Positions 15,697 to 24,220 are shown, counted from the first letter of the stretch. The stretch is 28,292 nt of DNA from Anaerolineae bacterium (GCA_016929775.1 JAFGIE010000081.1:1-28292), one strand, 5' to 3'. Notes: generated from the letters alone by a model not told the origin. Program-made: numbers and translations.

Positions 15697-18600
15697 ATGG
15701 ATGCGCGTACGTTCCTGAACCCGGGACCGGCGTACCGCGGCGTCGCCCTGTGGATGCTCAACGACCTGCTCGAGCCGGACGAGATCGCGCGCCAGCTGCG
15801 CGGGATCGCCGATGCGGGCTGGGGCGCCGTGATCACGCGGACGTTCAACGGGCTGCGCACTCCCTACCTGGGCGAAGCGTGGATGGCGATCCTGGACCAG
15901 ATCGTGACCCACGCCGCGCGACTGGGGCTGGGCGTCTGGTTCCAGGCGGGCTATATGCCCAGCGCGGTGCCCGACCTGCCCCCAGCGTTGGCCCACCGTG
16001 CGCTCGTACGCCGGGACGCCGCCGCCGACCTGGGAGAGGGCGAGCGCGTTCTCGCGCGCCAAGGCGCGTTCGCGTATGTCGAACGCCGGATCGATCACGT
16101 CGTCGACTTGCTCAACCCCGCTGCCGTCTGCGCCTACCTAGACGCTGCCTACACACAGACTTGGCTCGCGCGCTTTGGGCAGCACTTTGGGACCACGATC
16201 GAAGCCGTGTGGGTCGACGAGCCGCACTTTCAGCCGCCCCTCCTGCCGTGGACTGCCTCCCTACCCGCGCGCTTTCGTGCCGCCTGGGGATACGATCTGG
16301 TCGAACGCCTGCCCGCCCTGTACGGCGGCGATGCCGCCGTCCGCCACCACTACTGGCGCATCGTCGGCGAGATGTTTCGCGAGGCCTACTTTGGCCCCGT
16401 GCGCGACTGGTGCGAGGCGCACGGGGTCCGCTTCACCGGGCATCTGATGGGCGAGGACACGCTCAACAGCCAGGTTGCCTGGACCGGTTCCGCGATGCCG
16501 TGCTATGCGTACATGCACGTGCCCGGGATCGACCACCTGACCAAGAGCCTGACCTGGCCCTCCGGTCGCAAGTTCCTGCTGACGCCCCTGCAGTGTGCGA
16601 GCGCAGCGCACCAGCTGGGCAAGCCGCTGGTCCTGTCCGAGATGTATGCCGTGAGCACACAGGGCCTGACCTTTGCCGACCGGGTGCAGATCGCGGCGTG
16701 GTTGGCTGCGCTGGGGATCAACTATCGCTGCTACCACGGCGCGTTCTACTCGCTGCGCGGTCGCCGCAAGCGCATCTACCCACCCCACCTGTCGCACCAG
16801 CAGCCGTGGTGGGGCGAGAACCGGGTGGTCGCCGACCCCTTTGCGCGCCTCTCCTACGCCCTGCAGCAGGGCGTCTTTCGCCCAGAGGTCCTGGTGCTGC
16901 ACCCCGGCGAGTCCGCCTACTGCCTGTACGACCCGCTGGCGATGGATCGCCCGCACGACCGCACGAACGAGCCGCAGGACGTGCAGCAGCTGGATGCTGC
17001 GCTGGTCGAGCTGTGCGACCGCCTGCTCTCGATCCAGCGGGCCTTTGAGCTGGGCGACGAAGAACTGCTGGCGCGGCATGGACGGTGCCGCGGCGCCGAG
17101 CTCGTCGTGGGCGAGATGGCCTATCGCGCTGTGGTCCTGCCGCCTGCGCTCACCATGCGTGCCACGACCCTCGACCTCTTGCAGCGCTTTGCCGGGGCAG
17201 GAGGCGCCCTGTTTGCCGCAGGGCCACTCCCCACGCGCATCGACGGCGTGCCCGATGCCCGCACAGCAGCCCTGTCGGCGATCGTCACGCCGCTGCCCGC
17301 CGATGCGGGCGCCCTTCCATCGCGCGAGGCGCTGCGCGCGGCGCTTGGACACGCCGCGCCGCCCGACGTCGAGGTGCGCCCGCGCGGCGCAGGTGACACA
17401 TCCGGCGTGTGGGTTCATTCACGCACGCTGTCCGGCGGGCGGCTGATCTATGTGCACTGTACCGACAGGGAACAGGGCGTCGAGGGTGTGCTGCGCATCC
17501 GCGGCGCAGGCTGTGTCGAGCAGTGGGACCTGTACGACGGGCGGACGAGATCGCTCCCGTCGCGCGCCGCAGGGGGATATGTCGAGGTCGATCTCGACCT
17601 TGCTCCCCTGGGCATGGCGCTGCTCCACTTCCGCGAGGGCGCGGGGCATGAGGGCGAGACTCCTCCGCAGGTGCGCGGCGCTGCGCGGCAGACCCGCGAG
17701 GTACCCGTCCTGGCGCGCCCCAACGTGACGCGCCACGATCCCAACGCGCTCACGCTGGACGTGGCGCGCTACAAGACCGAGCGCGGCGTGTGGTCCGAGC
17801 CTCTCCCCGTGCTCACGATCCAGGAGATCCTGACGCGCGAGGGGTACGTTGGGCCGATCGCGCTGCGTTTCGCTTTTGACGTTGCATGGGCGCCGGACCA
17901 GGTGCAGCTCGTGGTCGAGGATGCCGCCGAGGTCGAGGTGACCGTCAACGGCGCGCCGGTCCACTATGCGGGCCTGCCACACTGGATCGACCGCTCGTTC
18001 CTGCCGATCGAGATTGGTCACTTGGTGCACGCCGGCGCCAACACCGTCGAACTGTGCAGGCCCTTCCACCCCCTGCCGGAGGCCCGCTTTGGCTTGGCAC
18101 GTCTCTTCCAGACCCTGGAAGGGGTCGAACTCGAAGCCGTGTACCTGACCGGCGACTTTGCGGTGGTGGGCGTGCCCTCGCCCGGGGAGGCGCAGCCGCG
18201 CTGCGTCCGCCTCGGTTCTCGATTCCAGATCGCCGCCGAGCGTGCGAGCACGACGGGCGATCTCGTCTCCAACGGGTATCCCTTTTACGCAGGGCGCGTG
18301 ACCCTCAGCGATACCGTCGAGCTGCCTGCGCCGGCGCGCGCAGAGCGCGTCGTGCTCTCCTTGCCCGACATCGGCGCCGCAGCGCTGGCGCGCGTGCGCG
18401 TGAACGGCTGTGATGTGGGCGCCGTCGCATGGCCCCTCTACGAGGTCGAGATCACGGACCAGGTCCGCGGCGGCGCGAACGAGATCGCCGTGACCCTGAC
18501 CAGCACGCTGCGCAACCTGCTCGGCCCACACCATCGCTCGCAAGGCGAGCCCGACCAGTGCTGGACCGCCGATTACGTCTGTGCCCCCGAGTGGCGCCAG

Positions 18601-18732
18601 GATCAGGCCCTCTTGGACGCCCACTGGACGGACGACTATGTCTTGCTGCGGTTCGGGCTTGCCCCTGGCGCCCGGGTCCGGTACCTGTCTGACGGCGGGC
18701 GCGCAGGCACAGATCGGGAGGAATGCCCGTGA
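15697..18732 (+). CDS. Large glycoside hydrolase, GH106-like (alpha-L-rhamnosidase type)
   Basis: A 1011-aa protein without a clear signal peptide, so probably cytoplasmic. The N-terminal part (about 1-430) looks like a TIM barrel: it opens with RGVALWMLNDLLEPDEIARQL and GIADAGWGAVITRT, and has acidic motifs EAVWVDEPHF and TGHLMGEDTL that could hold catalytic carboxylates. The middle (about 440-680) resembles a Rossmann-like beta-galactosidase-trimerisation-type region. The C-terminal part (about 780-970) has jelly-roll modules, including a GH2-like sugar-binding segment (NGYPFYAGRVTL, VRVNGCDVGAVAWPLYEVEIT and GGANEIAVTLTSTLRNLLGPHH). This layout fits GH106-like enzymes, though the substrate is unproven. 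The ATG has GAGAGGGGG upstream. Its end overlaps the isomerase-like gene, so both are likely co-expressed on the same sugar pathway. Confidence 0.78.
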   Translation: MDARTFLNPGPAYRGVALWMLNDLLEPDEIARQLRGIADAGWGAVITRTFNGLRTPYLGEAWMAILDQIVTHAARLGLGVWFQAGYMPSAVPDLPPALAHRALVRRDAAADLGEGERVLARQGAFAYVERRIDHVVDLLNPAAVCAYLDAAYTQTWLARFGQHFGTTIEAVWVDEPHFQPPLLPWTASLPARFRAAWGYDLVERLPALYGGDAAVRHHYWRIVGEMFREAYFGPVRDWCEAHGVRFTGHLMGEDTLNSQVAWTGSAMPCYAYMHVPGIDHLTKSLTWPSGRKFLLTPLQCASAAHQLGKPLVLSEMYAVSTQGLTFADRVQIAAWLAALGINYRCYHGAFYSLRGRRKRIYPPHLSHQQPWWGENRVVADPFARLSYALQQGVFRPEVLVLHPGESAYCLYDPLAMDRPHDRTNEPQDVQQLDAALVELCDRLLSIQRAFELGDEELLARHGRCRGAELVVGEMAYRAVVLPPALTMRATTLDLLQRFAGAGGALFAAGPLPTRIDGVPDARTAALSAIVTPLPADAGALPSREALRAALGHAAPPDVEVRPRGAGDTSGVWVHSRTLSGGRLIYVHCTDREQGVEGVLRIRGAGCVEQWDLYDGRTRSLPSRAAGGYVEVDLDLAPLGMALLHFREGAGHEGETPPQVRGAARQTREVPVLARPNVTRHDPNALTLDVARYKTERGVWSEPLPVLTIQEILTREGYVGPIALRFAFDVAWAPDQVQLVVEDAAEVEVTVNGAPVHYAGLPHWIDRSFLPIEIGHLVHAGANTVELCRPFHPLPEARFGLARLFQTLEGVELEAVYLTGDFAVVGVPSPGEAQPRCVRLGSRFQIAAERASTTGDLVSNGYPFYAGRVTLSDTVELPAPARAERVVLSLPDIGAAALARVRVNGCDVGAVAWPLYEVEITDQVRGGANEIAVTLTSTLRNLLGPHHRSQGEPDQCWTADYVCAPEWRQDQALLDAHWTDDYVLLRFGLAPGARVRYLSDGGRAGTDREECP

Positions 18733-20219
18733 CCAGTTCACCATACCCCGCCCGCACCTACGAGAGCGCGCGCATCGGCGTCTTTGGCTGCGGGTGCCAT
18801 TTCTACTGGCACCAGTTCGAGGGGCTGCGGGAACGCCTGGTCGGGCACCAGCAGGTCTTCGAGCAGCGCCTGCGCGACGCGGGCATGGCGATCGTCTCGG
18901 GAGGCTTGGTCGACACGCCGCAACGCGCCGTCGAGGTCGGGATCGCGTTCCGCCGCGCGGACGTCGATTTCCTGCTCTGCTACATGAGCACCTATGCGCT
19001 GAGCAGCACCGTGCTGCCCGTCGTCCAGCGCGCCGGCGTGCCGATGGTGATCGTCTCCCTCCAGCCCACCCAGGCGATGGACTATGCCCATGGCACGACC
19101 TACATGCAGCTCGAGCACGATAACCAGACCAGCCTGCCAGAGGTGTGCTGCGCCCTGCAGCGCGCCGGGATCGAGATCCCGGGCATGGTCGTCGGGACGC
19201 TGTACGACGACGCGCACGCTTGGGAGCGGGTCCTGGGGTGGTGCAGGGTCGCGCGCGCCTATGCCGCGGTGCGCCGGGCGCGGATCGGCCTCATGGGCCA
19301 CGTCTACGAGGGCATGCTCGACATGAACTCGGACCCGACCATGTTTGACGCGCGCTTTGGGATGCACTGTGAGCAGATCGAGATGGACGACCTGCAGGTG
19401 CGCGTCGACGCCGTGACCGATGCGGAGATGGCGCACAAGCTAGACCAGATCCGGGCGCTCTTTAGCTTTCCTGAACCGGGCAGCGACCCGATCGCCGGTC
19501 CGGCGCGCCCGGAGGACGTGGCGTGGTCGGCGCGGGTGGCGTGTGCGCTCGATCGCCTGATCGCCGATTTTGCCCTGGATGGGATGGCGTACTATTACCG
19601 CGGGCTGGAGGGCAATCTCTACGAGCGGCTGGGGGCGTCGTTGAGCGTGGGCAGCTCCTTGCTCACCGCGCGCGGGGTCCCGATCGCCGGCGAGCTCGAC
19701 CTCAAGAACTGCGTCGCCATGTTGATCGTCGACCGCCTGGAGGCAGGCGGGAGCTTTGCCGAGCTCCACCCCTGCGATTTCGAGGCGGACATCGTCCTCG
19801 TGGGCCACGACGGGCCGCACCACATCGCCGTCGCCGAGGGGCGCCCCGTACTGCGTGGCTTGCGCCTCTATCACGGCAAGCGAGGGGCGGGCGTGGGGGT
19901 CGAGTTCCAGATCCGGAACGGGCCCGTGACCTGCGTTGGGCTGACGCAGACAGTCGATGGACGATTCAAGTTCGTGGTCGCCGAGGGCGAATCGGTGCCC
20001 GGACCGATCCCGCCGACCGGCAACACGAACACGCGCTGCCGGTTCCCGCCCGACGTGCGGACGTTCATCGAGAACTGGAGCCTGGAGGGGCCGACGCACC
20101 ACTTTGCGCTGGGCATCGGTCACATCGCGGGACTGATCGAGGGACTTGCGCGCTGCTGGGGCATCGCGTGCGTCAACGTGACCGATCCCGCCTACCGGCG
20201 GGCGCAGCACACGTGGTAG
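18729..20219 (+). CDS. L-arabinose/L-fucose isomerase-like protein
   Basis: A protein of about 496 aa in the fold family of L-arabinose and L-fucose isomerases. It opens with ARIGVFGCGCHFYWHQFEGL and contains LLCYMSTYALSSTVLPVVQRAGVPMVIVSLQPT. Near the C-terminus are acidic and His positions resembling the metal site (GELDLKNCVAMLIVDRL, ELHPCDFEADIVLVGHDGPHH and GPTHHFALGIGHIAGLIEGLA). Members interconvert aldoses and ketoses using Mn, but many paralogues have other or unknown substrates. The GTG at 18729 lies 7 nt after GGGAGG and overlaps the hydrolase stop as GTGA; an in-frame ATG at 18723 is only 1 nt from the same site, so GTG is preferred. It probably acts on the sugar released by the upstream hydrolase. 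Confidence 0.83.
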   Translation: MTSSPYPARTYESARIGVFGCGCHFYWHQFEGLRERLVGHQQVFEQRLRDAGMAIVSGGLVDTPQRAVEVGIAFRRADVDFLLCYMSTYALSSTVLPVVQRAGVPMVIVSLQPTQAMDYAHGTTYMQLEHDNQTSLPEVCCALQRAGIEIPGMVVGTLYDDAHAWERVLGWCRVARAYAAVRRARIGLMGHVYEGMLDMNSDPTMFDARFGMHCEQIEMDDLQVRVDAVTDAEMAHKLDQIRALFSFPEPGSDPIAGPARPEDVAWSARVACALDRLIADFALDGMAYYYRGLEGNLYERLGASLSVGSSLLTARGVPIAGELDLKNCVAMLIVDRLEAGGSFAELHPCDFEADIVLVGHDGPHHIAVAEGRPVLRGLRLYHGKRGAGVGVEFQIRNGPVTCVGLTQTVDGRFKFVVAEGESVPGPIPPTGNTNTRCRFPPDVRTFIENWSLEGPTHHFALGIGHIAGLIEGLARCWGIACVNVTDPAYRRAQHTW

Positions 20220-20240
20220 GCGGATTGGAAGAGGGGGTCA

Positions 20241-21002
20241 TCAGGGACCCGTTTCCTCCGAGGAAACGGGTCCCTCCCGTCCACGGAAGCGAAGGTGGAC
20301 CATGCCCCACAGTGTGACGAGGGCGACCGCCAGCGCGATGGGTTGGACCACGAACAGCCCTCCCGGCAGGAGGGGCGCCTGGGCGCGAAAGGGCTCGACG
20401 ACGAGGCGGAGGGTGGCGTACAAGACCACGAACAGCGCGGAAAGGTAACCGCCGAACGGGCGCCGGGTGCGCCGCCGCCAGAGCAGGCCCAGGATCGCGA
20501 GCAGCGCCGCCGCCTCGTACAGCTGCACTGGATGGCGGACTTGATCGACGAGGCGCACGCCCCACGGAAGCGTGGTCGGCATGCCTAGGTCTCGTCCCCC
20601 CAGGAAAGCGCCCAGGCGCTCGATCGCCAGCGCCAGCGCGAACCCGGGGGCCAACGCGTCAAGCCCCGGTCCCAACGGCAGGCGATGCCGCCGCCAGTAG
20701 AGCGCGCCGACCAGCACGCCGAGCGCCGCCCCGCCGGGCCACGAGAGCGCAGTCGGCGTCAACGAAAAGAGCGAGAGCGGCGCGGCGAGGTAGGCGCGCC
20801 AGTTGAGGGCGGCATAGACCAGGCGTGCACCCAACACGGTGCCCAACAGGGCATAGAAGCCGAGGTCGTAGACCCGGTTCTCGTCGACCCCCACCGCGCG
20901 CGCGGCGCGGTTTGCCATCCACAGCCCTGCGGCGGCGGCAAGCAGGATCGCCAGGGGATACGTCTGTATGGCAATGCCAAGTACGCGCAGGACAGGCGCC
21001 AT
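20241..21002 (-). CDS. Lgt-like membrane protein lacking key Lgt residues
   Basis: A 253-aa polytopic protein with about seven hydrophobic segments and the general pattern of prolipoprotein diacylglyceryl transferase: LGARLVYAALNW, then LSWPGG, ERLGAFLGGRDLG and RHPVQLYEA. In true Lgt the corresponding motifs read SFHGG and R.GNF.NGE. Here the His is Pro89, the Asn residues are Ala132 and Gly135, and the Glu is Arg137. Transferase activity is therefore doubtful; it may be a repurposed paralogue. It overlaps the TlpA-like gene by one base (TGATG) and has GGAGGG upstream. The last codons lie in a 14-bp hairpin that may end transcription. The link to a thioredoxin and a metal ATPase hints at an envelope redox or metal role. 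Confidence 0.8.
   Translation of the reverse strand: MAPVLRVLGIAIQTYPLAILLAAAAGLWMANRAARAVGVDENRVYDLGFYALLGTVLGARLVYAALNWRAYLAAPLSLFSLTPTALSWPGGAALGVLVGALYWRRHRLPLGPGLDALAPGFALALAIERLGAFLGGRDLGMPTTLPWGVRLVDQVRHPVQLYEAAALLAILGLLWRRRTRRPFGGYLSALFVVLYATLRLVVEPFRAQAPLLPGGLFVVQPIALAVALVTLWGMVHLRFRGREGPVSSEETGP
20244..20274. terminator. Bidirectional terminator hairpin overlapping the 3' end of the Lgt-like gene
   Basis: GGGACCCGTTTCCT (20244-20257) pairs perfectly with 20261-20274 around the loop CCG. It lies between two convergent genes (stops at 20219 on plus and 20241 on minus) and encodes the last residues of the Lgt-like protein (GPVSSEETGP). There is no T-tract. Confidence 0.6.
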
Positions 21003-21574
21003 CAGTCACTCCCTCCATCGCTCAACAGCTCCGCGACCTGGCTCTCTAGGTAGGCGTGCGAGAGCGGACCCCCGATCACGATCGCGCGGATCAGGCCTTG
21101 GCGATCGATAAACAGCGTCGTCGGCAGCGAAGCGATCCGGTAGCGAGCGGACACGGCGCCACCCGGATCGGTCAGCACGGGGAAGGTCAGGCCGTTCGCG
21201 AGCACGAACGCCTCTGCCTGGGGGTCTCCTTCCTGCATGTTGACCGCCAGGACCTCCAGCCCCCGCTCCTGGTGCGCGAGATAGACCTCTTGTAGGGCGG
21301 GCATCTCGGTCCGGCAGGGCGGGCACCAAGTCGCCCAAAAGTTCACGACGACGACCTTGCCGCGCAGGTCGGAGAGCCGCACCAGCGCACCGTCGGTGGT
21401 GTGCAGCGCAAAGTCGGGCGCCGGGTATCCCTCCTGGGGCGCCGCCTGCGGGGCGCTACTCACCTCGACCGCCCCGACCTGGGCCCGGCTCCAGGCGATC
21501 CACGCCACGCCAAGCACTGCCAGCGCTGCCATCGTCCAGTACCACGTCGCCCGCCTGTCCCAGTCCAGTCTCAT
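21002..21574 (-). CDS. TlpA/ResA-like membrane-anchored thioredoxin
   Basis: A 190-aa protein with an N-terminal anchor (about 10-29) and an extracytoplasmic thioredoxin fold. The active site is NFWATWCPPCRTEMP, with Cys84 and Cys87, and the cis-Pro is in SLPTTLFIDRQG. TlpA/ResA proteins reduce disulfides, often in cytochrome c or metal-centre assembly, or deliver electrons to periplasmic oxidoreductases. The start (ATG, with GGAGCAG upstream) overlaps the preceding 71-aa frame by 4 bp. The stop shares a base with the Lgt-like start. It is third in a tightly packed unit headed by the metal ATPase. Confidence 0.92.
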   Translation of the reverse strand: MRLDWDRRATWYWTMAALAVLGVAWIAWSRAQVGAVEVSSAPQAAPQEGYPAPDFALHTTDGALVRLSDLRGKVVVVNFWATWCPPCRTEMPALQEVYLAHQERGLEVLAVNMQEGDPQAEAFVLANGLTFPVLTDPGGAVSARYRIASLPTTLFIDRQGLIRAIVIGGPLSHAYLESQVAELLSDGGSD

Positions 21575-21786
21575 GATCTGCTCCCATGCTGCGTATGTCG
21601 CTGCGAGGCGTACGCCCCGTGCGCCGTGGCAGCCTCCAGCGCTGACAGAAAACCCAAGGTTGTCCCGCAGGCGTCGTTGTATGCGTCTTGGAGTGCAGCA
21701 TCACGCCAAGAATGGGCGCTGCTGCTGAGGATAGCCCGCGCCGGGATGGGTGACGCAAGGTGACGGTCCGCTCTCCGCGCGCTCAT
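21571..21786 (-). CDS. Small protein of 71 aa bridging the metal ATPase and TlpA-like genes
   Basis: This frame begins with an ATGA overlap on the ATPase stop and ends with an ATGA overlap on the TlpA-like start, so it fills the gap exactly. The product is Ala/Ser/His-rich with one Cys (DACGTTLGFLSALEAA) and a His/Gln-rich tail. No membrane segment, signal or known domain is seen. No Shine-Dalgarno site is evident, so translation would depend on coupling to the ATPase. Function unknown; a metal-binding or adaptor role is only a guess from the context. Chance overlaps at both ends are possible, hence moderate confidence. Confidence 0.5.
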   Translation of the reverse strand: MSARRADRHLASPIPARAILSSSAHSWRDAALQDAYNDACGTTLGFLSALEAATAHGAYASQRHTQHGSRS

Positions 21787-24137
21787 GCCGTCTGGACGGT
21801 GCGCGCCGGTGCATGAGCGGTCCGGACCGCCGCCCGGTCACGCGTGCGCAGCATGCGCATGCCGTTGATCGTGACCAGGAGCGAGGTCCCCACGTCGGCA
21901 AACACCGCGAGCCAGAGCGGCGCCAGGCCCACTAGGGCGAGCGCCAGGATCGCGAGCTTGACGCCCAGGCTGAAGACGATGTTCTGGGCGATGATCGTGC
22001 GCGTCCGCTGGCTGGTCTCGATCGCATCAGGCAGGCGGCTCAGGTCGTCCTGCATCAGCACCAGGTCGGCGGTCTCCATCGCCTGCGCCGTTCCGGCGCC
22101 GCCCATGGCGATGCCCACGTCCGCCGCGGCGAGGGCGGGCGCATCGTTGACCCCGTCCCCGATCATCGCTACCGGGCCTCGCGCAACGCGCAGCGCTTGG
22201 ATCGCGTGCAGCTTGGCGTCGGGCAACAGGCCAGCTTGGATCTCGTCGATCTGCCCGACCTGATCGCCGATCGCGTGCGCCACGGCGGGTGCGTCGCCGG
22301 TCAGCATGGCGACGTGCGCGCCCGGGACGATCTGTTTGAGCGCTCGCAGCGCGTCACGGCTGCTCTCGCGCAGGATGTCCGCTACGCCGACATAGCCGAG
22401 GACGCGCCCCTCCTGCCCGACGACGATCACCGTGCGCCCCTCCTCCTCGGCAGCGGCGATCATGTCGTGCAGCACACATTCGGCCTCCTGCTCGTGGAAC
22501 AATGCGTGGCTGCCCACAGTGACCCGCGCGTCATTCAGCGTGCCCTCTACCCCACGTCCTGCCAGGGCCTCGACCGATTCGGCAGCGGGGTAGCGACGCA
22601 GCAGGTCGCGCCGCTCCGCCTCCGACAGAATCGCGTGTGCCAGGGGGTGCTCGGAGCGCCGCTCGACGGACGAGGCGATGGCGAGCATCTCGTCACACGC
22701 ATCGCAGCGGATCATGCTTTCTTCCGGTCCCAATTCCAGGGCTGGGCAGTTGGGCGTGCGCACCTCGATCACCGAGGGACGTCCCTCGGTCAGGGTGCCG
22801 GTCTTGTCGAGGGCAAAGGCGCGCACCTCTGCCAGCGCATCGAGGAACGCGCCCCCCTTGACCAGGACGCCCCGCCGCGCGAGCGACGTCATGGCGCTGA
22901 CGACCGTCACCGGCGTGCTGATCACCAGCGAGCAGGGACAGGCGACGATCAACAGGGACAGGGCGCGGTACAGCCACCCGCGCGCGCCGTCCGGACCGTC
23001 GAGGAAGGGGGCGCCAAACAGCAGAGGCGGGATCGCCGCCACCAGCACCGCCACGAGAACGACCGCCGGCGTGTACCAGCGCGCAAAGCGGTCGATCTGT
23101 CGCTCGATCGGCGAGCGCTCCGCCTGCGCGCGCTCGACGAGGCGGACGATCCGGCTGATCGTCGAGTCTGCGGCAGGGCGCGTGGTCTCGATCTCGAGCG
23201 CTGCCTCGCCGTTGATCGTGCCCGCATAGACCTCATCGCCCGCATCCTTGCGCACCGGGATGCTCTCGCCAGTCACCGGGGCCTGATTGACCGCCGACGC
23301 GCCCGAGCGCACGCGCCCGTCAAGCGGGATCCGGTCCCCGGGGCGGACGACGATCGTCTCGCCCACGCGGACCTGCTCGACCGGGACGAGGGCCTCGTGA
23401 ACCCCGCAGGTGGGGCACGGACCACCCGTGTACCCCTCCTTGCCCATGTGCTCCTGGCAGTCGACGCACGGACGTAGGACCGTGGCTTGGTCGGGACGCA
23501 GGGCGAGTAGGCTCTTGAGCGAGTCGCGGGCGCGTTCCGCCGAGTATCCTTCGAGGGCCTCGCCGATCGCAAAGAGGACGACCACGGTCGCCGCCTCGCC
23601 CGTCTCGCCGATCAGTACCGCGCCGGTCGCGGCGACGGTCATCAGCAGGTCGATCGTGATCTGGCGGGCGACGAGCAGGGCGCGCAGGCCCTTCCACGCG
23701 ATCCGGTGACCGGCGAGGACCGTCACGGCGATGTGCAGTGCACGCACGACCCAATCGAGCGCGGGAGACGCCGGCAAGAAGGTCAGCGGGAGGGCAGCGA
23801 GCAGCATCAGCGCCCCGATCAGAGCGAGTGCAGTGACCCGATCGCGCCACAGGTAGCGCAGGAACCGCAACACGCCCGGTCCCTGTCCTGTTTCGGCGGC
23901 GTGTGCCTGGTCCTGTCCATCCTGCGGGTCGCGTACGTGGTAACCGAGCGCGCGCACGCGCGCCTCGATCGCTTCCGGATCGAGCGTACCCACGGCTTCC
24001 AACGTCGCCGTGGTGAAATTGACCTGCACGCGATCGACGCCTTCTAGCTGGGACACGCTCCGCTCCAGCGTCAGCGCGCAGTTCGCGCAGTCCATACCAT
24101 CAATGCGATAGACGATCTCGGACCGAGCTGTACCCAT
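21783..24137 (-). CDS. Heavy-metal translocating P1B-type ATPase (Zn/Cd/Pb type) with extra Cys clusters
   Basis: A 784-aa efflux ATPase. It has an N-terminal HMA domain with GMDCANC (14-20), then membrane helices and an actuator domain with TGES. The transmembrane metal site is CPC (400-402), the phosphorylation site Asp444 (DKTGTLTEG), the HP motif SEHPLA and the hinge GDGVNDAPA. Unusual additions are a zinc-ribbon-like insert before the actuator (Cys224, 227, 241, 244) and a second cluster after DKTGT (Cys464, 478, 481). CPC with the MerR context suggests Zn, Cd or Pb rather than Cu. An ATG at 24179 overlaps the promoter's -10 box and cannot be the start; the ATG at 24137 follows GAGGGAG by 5 nt and is chosen. 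Transcription is from a MerR-type promoter. Confidence 0.93.
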   Translation of the reverse strand: MGTARSEIVYRIDGMDCANCALTLERSVSQLEGVDRVQVNFTTATLEAVGTLDPEAIEARVRALGYHVRDPQDGQDQAHAAETGQGPGVLRFLRYLWRDRVTALALIGALMLLAALPLTFLPASPALDWVVRALHIAVTVLAGHRIAWKGLRALLVARQITIDLLMTVAATGAVLIGETGEAATVVVLFAIGEALEGYSAERARDSLKSLLALRPDQATVLRPCVDCQEHMGKEGYTGGPCPTCGVHEALVPVEQVRVGETIVVRPGDRIPLDGRVRSGASAVNQAPVTGESIPVRKDAGDEVYAGTINGEAALEIETTRPAADSTISRIVRLVERAQAERSPIERQIDRFARWYTPAVVLVAVLVAAIPPLLFGAPFLDGPDGARGWLYRALSLLIVACPCSLVISTPVTVVSAMTSLARRGVLVKGGAFLDALAEVRAFALDKTGTLTEGRPSVIEVRTPNCPALELGPEESMIRCDACDEMLAIASSVERRSEHPLAHAILSEAERRDLLRRYPAAESVEALAGRGVEGTLNDARVTVGSHALFHEQEAECVLHDMIAAAEEEGRTVIVVGQEGRVLGYVGVADILRESSRDALRALKQIVPGAHVAMLTGDAPAVAHAIGDQVGQIDEIQAGLLPDAKLHAIQALRVARGPVAMIGDGVNDAPALAAADVGIAMGGAGTAQAMETADLVLMQDDLSRLPDAIETSQRTRTIIAQNIVFSLGVKLAILALALVGLAPLWLAVFADVGTSLLVTINGMRMLRTRDRAAVRTAHAPARTVQTA

Positions 24138-24177
24138 CCGTGCTCCCTCACTCATCCTGGAGACCCAACCTGTGTGC

Positions 24178-24209
24178 ATTGTACACCTTCAACCCAAGTT
24201 GAAAGTCAA
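24178..24209 (-). promoter_or_regulatory. MerR-type promoter and operator of the metal ATPase operon
   Basis: On the minus strand, TTGACT (24209-24204), a 20-bp spacer, then TACAAT (24183-24178). The spacer holds the dyad TTCAAC-TTGG-GTTGAA. Over-long 19-20 bp spacers with a central dyad are the hallmark of MerR-family targets, where the bound regulator twists DNA to align the hexamers. It lies 12 bp downstream of the MerR gene stop. Confidence 0.88.
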
Positions 24210-24220
24210 GTCCATCTTGG

